A DNA stretch of 64,000 bases, taken from NCBI GenBank assembly GCA_015680685.1, contig MNCI01026431.1, positions 647,377-711,376 on the forward strand. Direction: 5' to 3'. Source of the stretch: Gnetum montanum (lineage: Eukaryota > Streptophyta > Gnetopsida > Gnetales > Gnetaceae). Below, piece after piece: positions 23,788 to 34,116 of this stretch. The position numbers and the translations under genes were made by a program. The notes below the pieces were generated by a model. That model was not told the DNA's origin. It worked only from the letters and a program-made list of their open reading frames with translations, and did no database searches. Every line of letters starts with the position of its first letter. Within the stretch, counting starts at the first letter, position 1.

Positions 23788-24412
23788 TAATGAGTGGCGA
23801 GGTACACCTACACTCAACCATACGAATACAAGTGTAACACGTGCGATCTGGTCGAACTCTACAGACTAAGTGCCTACANNNNNNNNNNNNNNNNNNNNNN
23901 NNNNNNNNNNNNNNNNNNNNNNNNNNNNNNNNNNNNNNNNNNNNNNNNNNNNNNNNNNNNNNNNNNNNNNNNNNNNNNNNNNNNNNNNNNNNNNNNNNNN
24001 NNNNNNNNNNNNNNNNNNAATAAAGCGTTTAAATGGAAAACATTAAATAACATTAAATAAAATCCTAATTAGCCTATTCCATGCACTACAAGGTTTATCC
24101 AAGAAGTTCATCTTTATTGTCGTACACAAACTTATGTTCAGGTACAATGTTTGCTCGAATAAAGATCCATTCACTTTGGAGTTCCTACTGTGGGCACATG
24201 GAAAATATTCTATCTTTGGAGAGATCAAACTGCTAGAGTTTCACTATGGTCTAAGCCTAGGATTGGAAACAAGGGAAATCTGTCTCTTATTTATAGATAT
24301 GATGGTGCATTGCGATATCACATACGCGATATTGCGGGGGATGATGCGATATCGCAAGGGATGCAATATCGCGACAACCGCGATATCGTGTACGTGATAT
24401 CTCGTCCCATCA
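23788..24412 (-). mobile_element. Solo LTR with target duplication CCTAT
   Basis: LTR of the same family, left end TAATGAGTGG (TGACGAGTGG in the copy at 37720) and right end CCCATCA. It is flanked by CCTAT at 23783-23787 and 24413-24417, a perfect 5-bp target duplication, so it is a solo LTR inserted into the spacer of unit A. Its U3 half is packed with GATATC palindromes (24310-24405). Length in the assembly is 625 bp, against 806-859 bp for other copies, because of a run of Ns. Confidence 0.9.
23879..24018. other. Assembly gap, 140 Ns
   Basis: All bases are N. It lies inside the solo LTR. Comparison with the copy at 37720-38533 suggests that about 330 bp is missing, so the gap is probably undersized by about 190 bp. 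Confidence 0.95.
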
Positions 24413-24417
24413 CCTAT

Positions 24418-25599
24418 CTTCCAAAACACACATGTTAGGATTTTTCCAATAAGAAAATAAGAATATGTTATACAAAACCATTAAGTTATAGTCATATATG
24501 ACAATGAAGTGGAATGGTAGTAGTACGGATTGGTAAAAATGGAACATGAGATGTCTTACCATAAGCATAATGAATTTTGTGTGTAATGCATGGTTCAAAT
24601 GATCATTAGCCTATCTGTTCAAGATCCAAACCAGGTCCATATCACTTACCAGTGACATCACATTATATCATCCCAAAATTGATAACCATAAGACTATCAC
24701 AACTACAAGAAGTATCATCACTTGACAATGAAGCATAAGAAAGCAATTTATTAACTACATAGTTTATTTGAAGGAGATTTGGCCATTGTATAGAGGAGTG
24801 CCTTCAAGCATGAGTAATATGTATTTCTAGTCTCATAACCAATGTGAGGTCAAGAAACCTCAAAATTTCTGAGAAGTCACCTACCTTTAAGCATAGGTAA
24901 CATGTCTTTCTAGTGGAACCCCCAGAAATTATTATTATGTTACTACTATGTCAACCTTAAGAGAGGACTACCTTTAGGCATGAGTAACATGTATTTTTAG
25001 TGACATGGAAAGGCAATACTTATTTTAGAACATGCTTTCATTTTTCATTAGGAGTCAAGTAAATAATACAAATTAACAATGTAATAAGACTAATAGTAGT
25101 AGCTTTAGGAAATACTCAAATCCACCTGATGTCACATCCTTTTCATTTCCTCTTCGTTTTTCACCTTTCTATCCAGACATAATAATCATAAGTTTATTTT
25201 AGTTTTATGGTGACTAGAATGTCATTATGGCCATGGTAATAACCTCTTATTATTGAAAATGAGTGGATATATGATGTGATCTCATTGTATATATAATTAA
25301 TCCTTTATTGATATGATAACATAGGGTAAAATTATTATTGTTTAGACCATCCTACTTATTCCTTTACACTTAACTAGAAAAATTAATAAAAATATATACA
25401 TGAAATATAGTAAAACTATAAAAAAATTAACGATAGAAATACATATAAAGAACTTAAGAAATATTAAAGAATGAAGAAATGATAAGAAATGTAAAAAAGT
25501 ATAAAAAATAGAAAATATATTAAAGAATTTAGAGAAATGGTAAGAAATTTGAGAAAAAATGTAAGAAAAACATAGAAAGTTTTTTTGGTGCCCAAGTAC
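24418..25599 (-). other. Spacer of unit A, integrase-proximal half
   Basis: Continuation of the spacer after the solo LTR. It holds three copies of the short spacer repeat and an A-rich tract (25380-25570). The open minus-strand frames 25342-25617 and 25529-25777 are low-complexity reflections or overlap the integrase tail. Confidence 0.5.
24790..25010 (-). repeat. Short spacer repeats, unit A
   Basis: Three copies, near 24800 (GCCTTCAAGCATGAGTAATA), 24890 (CTTTAAGCATAGGTAACATG) and 24970 (CTTTAGGCATGAGTAACATG), each followed within 20 bases by TTTCTAGT- or TTTTTAGT-like sequence. Confidence 0.7.
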
Positions 25600-26289
25600 A
25601 AAAGACGAAATCCCCATGACTGCTATCTAAGGTAGAAATTTGAAAAATTGAATGGGAAGTAAGTGGTTTAGAATACATGGTAGATTCTCTTAAGGAAGAA
25701 AAACCATAAAATTGTTTAACTTGTTGAATGTTAGCAAGGATTATATTTTTTGGATCAATTGGATGGAAAACTTGCATGGTGTCAAATTGATATGTGGCAT
25801 GAACAATATAGGATCCTTCCTATAAAGTTTAAAGCTTCATCCTTTAGGTGACATGGTTTGGATTATAGTAAAAAACTCTATCTATAGGTCTAATGAAAAC
25901 TTATCTACTCCTGGTGTCATGTCAATGGTTGGAATACTTATGAATTTTGTTACTCATTTGAGCTACTAATATATTTTCATCTAGAAGATAAAGATTCATT
26001 AATTATTTCTTCTAGGCTAATTTTAAGTCTAGATTAAGTATACAAGTGGTTGTAAGAATATGTATATCTTCTTAGATTAGCAAGGTAAGTGATTTACCAT
26101 AGACCAGTTCATACAATGAATATCCTATAGGAAGTTTCCAAGTGGATTGATATATCCATAGAGCATCTTTCTTAGTACTTCAATCCTTTCAATATCTACC
26201 AACAATTCTAGTTAATATGCCTATAATGTCCCTATTATTTATTTCATCTTGACCATTTTCTTAAGGGTGATAGGGTGTGCTTAGTTTAT
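25600..26289 (-). pseudogene. Integrase C-terminal relic of unit A
   Basis: Minus strand, the 3' part of the integrase begun at 30500. It starts with HKLSTPYHPxENGQDEINN (about 26215-26275), which includes the family H-P-Q-x-N-G-Q-x-E segment with the catalytic Glu kept. It continues KDWSTKKDALWIYQSTWKLP, the Y-E-L-V-Y-G-K segment, and a C-terminal domain with VFIRPIDRVFYYNP. Two separate LTR insertions (26295-29065 and 29090-29919) split it from the upstream part. Confidence 0.8.
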
Positions 26290-29070
26290 GATTCTGTTGG
26301 CGACCGTTTGGGACGCGACCGCCAACAAGTGTCCTCGAACAGGATTTAGGTGCCTGCTGGTCTCTGGCAACACCAAGGCCTAGATACCTCCAAATAAACT
26401 CACTAGTTAATGTGAGTATGTGTGTGTGTTGTTGCAACATTCGATTGTGAGAAATGTAACGATTGTGTTGTATGTGAACTACAAATGACTTACTTTAAAG
26501 AGATTCAGCCAACTTTGCCAAGTAGTGTGAGTTGTTGAAAATTTCCTATTTTGTTCAACTGCCTAGTCTACGCGGTCCTTATAATACCTACTTGTAACAA
26601 ATAAAATTTTGCAAAAACATTTGAGCACAACTCCGCAATCTACTCCTAATTTTCCCCAGAGAAAGAGATAGTTCCACAAGAAAACTAGAAATAGAGCAAG
26701 ATTCGATGGAAATAAGCAGAAAAGAAAAGAAAGCAGATTTGTGTAGACCTCAAATATTTAAACAAGGTAAAATGACACGAGTAAACACTTCGCAATAAAG
26801 CTATCCCAAATTCAATATCTACGAATTGTTCAAACTTCCAAGGCTCAAACAAGCAATATCTTCAAGACAATCCTACTATGCTACCAAAAATTGCTGCGTA
26901 AACTACCACGTACGAGACTCCATTTTGACTAGATAATAGATGTCAACGATTGCATTCAAACAGAACCTTTAAAAGACTTGACAATTTCTGATTGAAATAC
27001 CACGGGAATTCACTTTAAAGATAAAAAGAAGCTATTCTGGTCCCATCAAAATACCAAAGATTTTCTGAACCCTCTCGGCTACTAAATTGTTCCACGGCGT
27101 GACTACAAACAGAGGCTCTCTTCCAACAACCCAATAGCAGTTCCCAAACGTTGCACAATAACAAAATTTACTACTAAAATGCTCTCAAGGCTTTTAAACA
27201 CAAGTGCTTCTATGACAAAATTTTAATAGAAATTTCTATCGGGCAACAAGAATAGTAAGAGCAATCTAAAAATCCCAAAATTACTTGCCAAGGATGATAC
27301 TATCTAAACCACTAGCTAAACAATTTAACAAAACAAAAAATGAAATGCATAACTCACAGGACCATGACAAAGAGGCTGAAATCTTTATTCTAGCAAGCCA
27401 TCTTGCAAGAAATCTTCTTTACAAATCTTCCAAATGTGATGTATGAGACCCCAAGTGATGTGAGAAGTGATGATCCCAAGTGATGATTCCTTTCCAAAAA
27501 ATTCTGATCCCTTTCTTCCTTGACCCCTGAAGCCTTTTTATAGGGTTCAAAGGTAAGTAGTGAAGTTACATATTCCAAAATATCCCAAAAATATCTCAAA
27601 AATATCTCACCTAACTTTTCTCCCAAGTAATTTGGCCAACCAATGGAAGATTACTTACTAAAATATCCTAGCTAACTTTTCTCCCAAGTAAGGAGGTTAC
27701 AACTTACTCATTTAATTAGGAAGGAGTTATTTAGAAAGTTATACATATAATTAGGAGATTTATGCTTTGGAAGTTATATCTATACTACAAATATTTAAAA
27801 TATTATAAACATGTTTATATTAATATTACAAATATTTGTAGGTAGTAACTTATATAATATTTTTAAACAATAATGTTTTTGAAGTCTTGAGATAATTAAA
27901 AAAAAGGTAAGTTTATAACTGGAGCTTCACACTTAGTGTATATGGTATTGTGATTATTTTAAATTTTAAAATTTTATATAATAAACTGCAACTCCAGTTT
28001 ACCAGCATCGGCCCAAAATATCTCCGGACACTTGTCTTGACGTGCCTCTGTGTCTTCGTTGCCGTATTCATCGGACTGGTATGCGATGCCGAATGCATCG
28101 GCGTTGGACATGGCTACTGTTTTGGAACTAACTTCTTTGCATCTGCCCTTTGTTCTCTGCCCATGGATTTTTTGCAGTGCACATCATTTTTGTAAATGCG
28201 CACAGAATGTTAAAATGCGGGCTCAGGGGTTTTCTATACATGACCGCCACGACCGCATGTTGTGTTAGTGCCGTCGTCGCAGCCCTCGCCTCCCTTTGCT
28301 CACCTGCCACCCACGTCTCCTGCCAGAGCTGTGCCTTTTCCTGAGAGATCCGTGCTTGCTTCGGCCAGATCTGTGACTTTCTCAGTCAGATCTAGCTATG
28401 ACCGAAGCCGTGGTGGCTGCCGCGCATAGAACAGAGGCTTCTCTTCTTCTTCTGCCGCCCATGTGCAGCCCTCTCCTGCTGTTTCTGCCTCCCATGTAGG
28501 CGCTTTCGTTGGTTCTCGCGATGTGACGACCACCAACGACGGTGCGCAGACAAACGCACGAGTCTTCCCCAACGACGACAACAGGTAGATCGGCTCCAGT
28601 AGCAGCGACGCTTGTGGCAGTTCTAGTGGCAGCGGCAGCAAGGGTTTCAGGCTTCCAATTCAGCCATTCTCAACGGCTGTGCCAAAATCAGGAGCTACAA
28701 AAGGCGTATAACTAAAATATTTGTATTTTTGAAATATTTTCCAGAATGGTATTCCAACGTTTCTACTGAAATCCATTTGAGCACCAACAGCGGATTTTTG
28801 CTAATATCTGGAATATCCAAAAGCCAGTTTTTGCCCCAAAATCACATCCAATAACAATCCCATCATCTCATTCAAACTTTGATTTAGAACCACACCACAA
28901 AGTCTTAACATCCGGGCAATTGAACTTTGATATGCCAACAACCTTTGAATATATAACTTTGATAACCTTTCTAAGTTATTGAAAATTTACCAAAATCAAA
29001 CCCATGAGTTTTAGTTTTCAAATTAGGAGTCTTACTGTTCCATAGAATGGCCAAATGTGCCAACAGATTT
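26290..29070 (-). mobile_element. Solo LTR of 2.77 kb (26295-29065), GATTC/GATTT flanks
   Basis: Inserted sequence beginning TGTTGGCGACC (26295) and ending TGTGCCAACA (29065), an inverted terminal pair TGTTGGC/GCCAACA. It is flanked by GATTC (26290-26294) and GATTT (29066-29070), a 5-bp target duplication with one transition, inside the integrase gene of unit A. No coding motif, primer site or second LTR is visible inside, so a solo LTR is the simplest reading. Minus orientation is suggested by the TATA-like box at 27533-27542. The right half (28020-28680) is much richer in G+C and CpG than anything around it; the short frames there (for example 28396-28641) look like chance openings. The family is distinct from the TGATGAG LTRs. 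Confidence 0.8.
27533..27542 (-). promoter_or_regulatory. TATA-like box of the 2.77-kb LTR
   Basis: TATAAAAAGG on the minus strand, followed by CTTCAGGGGTCAAGG. A plausible LTR promoter core about 1.5 kb from the U3 end. Confidence 0.45.
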
Positions 29071-29084
29071 ACCCTAAGATGTTG
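29066..29084 (-). pseudogene. 19-bp island of unit A integrase
   Basis: The only original sequence between two LTR insertions. On the minus strand it reads in frame between the K-L-M end of the upstream integrase part and the H-K-L-S-T start of the downstream part, which confirms that both insertions hit the same gene at neighbouring sites. Confidence 0.75.
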
Positions 29085-29924
29085 CATTATGATAAATCAT
29101 ATTTTTCATCAGCTACAATATCAAAGCCTTGATATTGTAGCATGTGCTACATTATCAGATATTTGATATCACAAGATGTGTGCCTACCTATAAATAAAAC
29201 ACTTGGGAGCACAACCAAATATTCCATTCCTTAGTTGTTAGTGAAGCTCTTGTAGTTTGTTCTCTCCAAAGTTAGAATATTTTCTAAGTGCTTGCAGTAG
29301 GAGTTGGAAAGTGTATGGATCTTTATTTGAGAATTGATGTACCTAAGCACCTAAGTGTGAATAATAATAAAGATGATCTTTTCTAATCAAACGTTGTAGC
29401 ACTTGGAATAGATTAATGCTTCCCTTATGCATTTGTTATTTATGCACTTGAATTTAATGAATTTTAATTAAGTAATTATTATTGATTAAATAACAAGCAT
29501 AAGTATGACCACTTCGAGCATATGTTACACTTGGTAATCCTAGCAGTGCCTAATGCTTGGTAGCCTAGTAGGTTATAACATGTTGAGGGTATGTGCAGAA
29601 AGTAGGAATGGATGCTCATGGTAGGATTAGTTAAGTGCTAGCTAGTTATTATATCAATTAAATATCAAATTTACTTTATTTCTAGCACTTAAGTAAATCT
29701 AGTGAAAAGGAAAAATGATAAAAATCATGTGCCTTAGTTACACTTAACCATACCTTTTCTTTTCACAAGTAAAAGTGGAAAGACAATGATCATGTCCTTG
29801 ATATTCACTTCCTAGACCTAATGTACTTGGAGAGCTAAAGTCTATGGAATTCGACTGGATCGCTTAGTGAACATTAGTGATTCATATGGTTGGGCATAGG
29901 GATTGCTCACTGCTCATCACATTA
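29085..29924 (+). mobile_element. Solo LTR (29090-29919), target duplication CATTA
   Basis: 830-bp LTR of the TGATGAG family, subfamily a, in plus orientation, starting TGATAAATCA and ending GCTCATCA. CATTA flanks it at 29085-29089 and 29920-29924. It has a TATA box, the R-region words TCTTTATTTGAG and AATAATAAAGATGATC, and the U5 end GGTTGGGCATAGGGATTG. It is inserted in the integrase of unit A in the opposite orientation to its host. Confidence 0.92.
29189..29196 (+). promoter_or_regulatory. LTR TATA box
   Basis: TATAAATA followed by AAACACTTGGG. The same context occurs in the plus LTR at 60960 (TATAAATAAAACACTTGGG), so this is the conserved promoter core of the family. Confidence 0.6.
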
Positions 29925-31100
29925 GTTTCTTAAATGTAGATTTGCTAAAATGAATTTTGTTATCTAATATTAACATTTGTGATAATCCAAATCTATTCAC
30001 CACATGTTGCTAAAAGAATTTTATACTTGTTGTGGTTGTGCAATCTTTAACTCTAGTTGCTTCTACCCACTTCGTACAGTAATTAACAATCATGATAATA
30101 TAAGAATTAATTTGAAATTTGTGTGATTAGTCCTATAAGAACATGTCCTCAAATATCAAATGGTTTCAATGGTTATATCCATTGTTGTAGCCCTTCATTT
30201 TTTACATCAATCCTCCATATTTCTGGCATATTTCATAAGATTATGTAAATCAATATGTGTCCCTAAATATGGTAGGTCAAAAGTAACCTACCATCATTAA
30301 TTTTAATATTGTTCTTTGTCCTACATAATGACCACTGCATAATCCTTTACATAAAACTTGCAAAACTCTTTGTTGATTTTTCTTTGGAACACACCATATT
30401 ACTAAATCTTTTGCATATATATTATAAATATTTCCTTTAATCTTCATATATCATTTAACTCTATGGAGAAACTATTCTTTTCTTTTTTATTCCATTTAGC
30501 AAGAAGTTCTTTTGTATTTAGATATGCCATATAATCAGTAATTCATGACTTTGCTACTGACTCTATAACCATTACTACCTTAGTAAATAAATTAGTAAGG
30601 AACTAGTCTAACAATGGTTCTTCACTCTCTCAAGTATCCCATCTTAGTCTTGATAGATGATTAGCTACAACATTTTTAGTTCTTTTCCTATCAATCATTG
30701 CTATGTCAAATTCATATAGTATAATGAGCCATCTTATCACTCTTGGACTAACTACTAGTTTATTCATTAAAAATCTGATTGCACTGTGGTCTATATAAAC
30801 ATTAATTGAATACCATAGCCATAAGCTCCTTTTCTATGTTGGTATAGTTATGTTATGCTCTAGTAATGCTTCTACTAGTGCAATGTAAGTAATATGGTCA
30901 ATTTTGATCATCTAGCTAGGGTAATACTACTTCTAATGCATAGCTGGAAGCATTGGTCATGATGTTGAAAGGCTTAGACCAATCTGGAGCTATGAATATT
31001 GGGGTCTTGATTTATTTCTAGCTCTTGAATACCTTTTTAAATTATTTGGACCACTCAAATGGTGCATCTTTCTTTGTTAGTTTAACAAGAAGCATTACAA
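29925..31100 (-). pseudogene. RNase H, zinc finger and integrase N-part of unit A
   Basis: Minus strand. Going leftwards: RNase H remnants (30600-31100), then the H2C2 zinc-binding module with GHYVGQRTILKLMMVGYF and PTIFRDTY (30230-30370) and YEICQKYGG, then the integrase core VNYCTKWVEATRVKDCTTT (30035-30095) and LILDNKIHF (29945-29975), which holds the second catalytic Asp region. The first catalytic Asp appears as Asn. The gene is cut at 29925 by the CATTA-flanked solo LTR. Confidence 0.75.
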
Positions 31101-32584
31101 TCTTTGAAAAAATTTTAATAAATCTTCTATAGTACCTTGTATGACCAAGGAATGATCAAATATCCTTGACAATTTCTGGTCTTTGTGTAATCTTTTAAAT
31201 GAGCTTAGTTTTATCTAGATCTACCTCTATTCTTTTATAGAATACCCTTTTCCTTAGAACTATGCCATCTTGGATCATTAAGTGGTTCTTTTGCTGATTA
31301 TTCTTTAAATTTGTCTCAATTCATCATTTCCAAACCTGCTCTAAGTAGTCCAAAGCTTTTTTGAAGACAAGTTCATACATAGAGAAATCATCTGCAAACA
31401 CCTTAACTCCATTGTCAATATCTTTCTAGAAGATGCTGAGAACAAGTCTCTAGAATGTGGCTAGGACATTACATAAGCCAAATGACATTTTCATTTATGT
31501 CAACATTTCCCATGGGCTAGTGAACATTATCTTCTTTTGATCCTCTAGTGTAACACAAATTTTGTTGTATTCATTGTATTGATCTAGAAAATTCTAATAC
31601 TAGTGCCTTGCAATAGTATCCAAAACTTAATGAACAAATGACAAAGTAAAATAGTCTTTAAATGTTACCATGTTTAATAATAAAAAATCTATACAGATCC
31701 TCCACTTGCCATCCTTCTTTGGGATAATGACTAATGGGCTAACCCATTCATTATCTGCAATAGGATAGATAAACCTTACCTTTAACAACTTCTCTAATCC
31801 CTATTTAACAACTTCTTTAAGTTTTGGATTCAGTCTTTGTTGAGGTTGATGACATGATTTAATAGTTGGATCAATTTAGATTTGATGTTGAGAAACATAT
31901 TAATAAATGTCAATGATTTCATCATACAACCATGCAAATGTAGTTGACCATTTGTTTAACACTTTTAATAATTTTCTCTTCTCTCTTTTAACAAGATTGA
32001 CATTTATAATTATTGGTTTTTTATTATTAAAGAAACCATATTCAAGTGCATCTAATAAGGCTTTTAGTTTTAGTAGTTCTAGTCCATATTTTTCTAGTAT
32101 CTCTAATTTTCCCCATTTAATATCCTCATTTGGTTGAGATTTCATGTAGGGAGAGGTTGTCTCCGTAGCTTTTCCCTTCTATCATTTTCTTCAATGTAGG
32201 CACTTGTAATTCTATCAACTAGTTATATGCATATGTTTGATCCTTATTCTTCTTTATTAATGAGCCATTGGATGCCTTTTTGTTCTGTGCTACTGCATAC
32301 AGACATTTTTGTACACACATATCCTCAATGTATTTGTTGCATGCTAGGATGGTATCTTGTCCTATCGTTTAGACTTTCTACACACAATTGTACCTATTAT
32401 CATTGTATGTGATACATGGAACTCTATATCCTTGAAAAATTATGGCTTCATCATCCTTAGAGATTTCCAAGGATAAGTCCCTGATCATTAACATAGCATC
32501 CATGGTGCTAAGCCATGCTCTTCTTATGATTATAGGAAATTTGTCTTTATTCTTTTCCACATAAATAACCAAAAAATCAATAGG
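31101..32584 (-). pseudogene. Retropepsin C-end and reverse transcriptase of unit A
   Basis: Minus strand. FPIIIRRAWLSTMDAMLMI (32470-32540) is the protease C-terminal block. The pre-RT segment 31900-32145 reads ELLKLKALLDALEYGFF, PIIINVNLVKREKRKLLKVL and TFAWLYDEI, the Athila/Tat-like segment before RT. RT proper covers 31100-31870, with VKVFADDFSMYE (near 31380-31410) giving an intact Asp-Asp pair in an F-A-D-D box. The protease is separated from its active-site half by the solo LTR at 32590-35939. Scattered stops make it nonfunctional. Confidence 0.8.
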
Positions 32585-33791
32585 GTAAGTGTCACAACCA
32601 AGAAATTTGCATAAATTTAATTATTTAATTTAATGCATATGATTAATTCTTTAATGTTGTTATATTTGTTTCAATAGATTATCTTATTATTATTATTGAA
32701 TCTAATTATTAGGGTATTTTGTTAAAATTTTCTATCCTTTATTTCACTACTATTTAAGCTTAGTCATAGATCTTGTAAATATTCTATGATTAAATGGTGA
32801 AATTCAATTATCCTAGAAATTTTTTTATCAATTATTATACCTTTACAAGTATTTATTATGCATATTTTATTCTTTTTGCACATTTAGTTATGTATATTCA
32901 ATTTTTGTTATTCACATTCAACTATGCCTATTTATACTTTATTATGCACATTTAATTATGCATCCTTTTTATTTTATTGTGCACATGTGATTATATAATA
33001 CTCTTTTTGTGGAGAAATTTTGAATCTTAACCCTATTGAGACAATGACCACTTATTATTTTTTGTCATTAAACTAGGATTTGATGTTTATTTTTAATTAT
33101 AATTAAATATTTCATAAATTGACTTTGTTAAGAAAGTATCTTAGGATGATATCCTACCTAGAATTTGACCTTATCAATGTGTCCAAGACATTCAAAAATA
33201 TTAGTTTTGACCCTTAGTTCATTAGAATCAAAGTTATGATTTTCAAAATATCACATTTTTAATTTTCTTAAAATACTATAAAAGTTTCAGCATTTGAACT
33301 AGGTGACTATGATAAGTGAAGCCTAGATAAGATATCAACATACAATTTGGTATAACACTTGATAAGGATTTTGTAGGTTTAAATAAAATTTGATTTCAAG
33401 TCTTGGTGCATGTGTTACAAGTCTTTGAATGCATAGAGAGAGAAATTAAGGAAAAGAACTTATAAAAAATTATTTATATTAAAATTAAAATTTAAAATTT
33501 AAAAATAGAAAGAAAAAACCAATGCCATGGAAAAGCACATTTACGTGCATAATGTATTTTGCATAAACTTCATGTATATGTTAAAGACAAAACATATATA
33601 TTGTGTATTTTGCTTCCTTTTCTTCCACCACCTCTCTGCCACATGTTTCTATTGCTTGGCTTTTTTGTCGTTTAGGTTTTTCATTGTTGTTTTCCAAAAC
33701 TATGTTCCATCATGTTTTCCTAAAAGAAATTTTTTCCCCTTTATTCTTTATTTAAAGTTGATTTTATCATTGTTTCTTCTATTCCTCCCTT

Positions 33792-33799
33792 TATAAATA
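33792..33799 (+). promoter_or_regulatory. TATA box of the 3.35-kb LTR
   Basis: TATAAATA in the context CCCTTTATAAATAGGTTATGG, about 1.2 kb from the LTR start. Confidence 0.5.
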
Positions 33800-33940
33800 G
33801 GTTATGGCCTTATATACATCTCGTCACAGTTTGTAGAAAGGTTTCTAGTGTGATTGGTTAAGTGAAGCAAAAGTAAATTGAGAACATTAGGAAGAAAAGG
33901 AAGATGCTAAGAAGATTCTAAGAGCTTTGCTAATCCAAGT

Positions 33941-34116
33941 AAGAAAGATTAATTTACTTTCCTTTTTATGTAGCTTTCCTATATTGTTGTGGATCTTGTA
34001 AGAAAGATTATTTTAGTTTTCTTTTCATATGGCTACCCTATTTTGTTGTGGATCTTCTAAGAAAGATTATTTTATGTTTCTTTTTATGTGGTTATGCTAT
34101 ATTCCTCCTCTCCGCG
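33941..34116 (+). repeat. 59-bp tandem repeat, three copies
   Basis: AAGAAAGATTA starts at 33941, 34000 and 34059. Each copy continues with a T-rich run, then TATGTGGCTxxxCTAT and TTGTTGTGGATCTT in the first two copies. It lies in the presumed transcribed part of the 3.35-kb LTR. Confidence 0.85.

Noticed and set aside
23794-24060. Frames spanning the N run
   Set aside because: They are open only because Ns carry no stops.
28396-28641. GC-rich 81-codon minus-strand frame as a host gene fragment
   Set aside because: GC-rich sequence gives long chance frames. It lies in the U3 of a solo LTR and has no motif.
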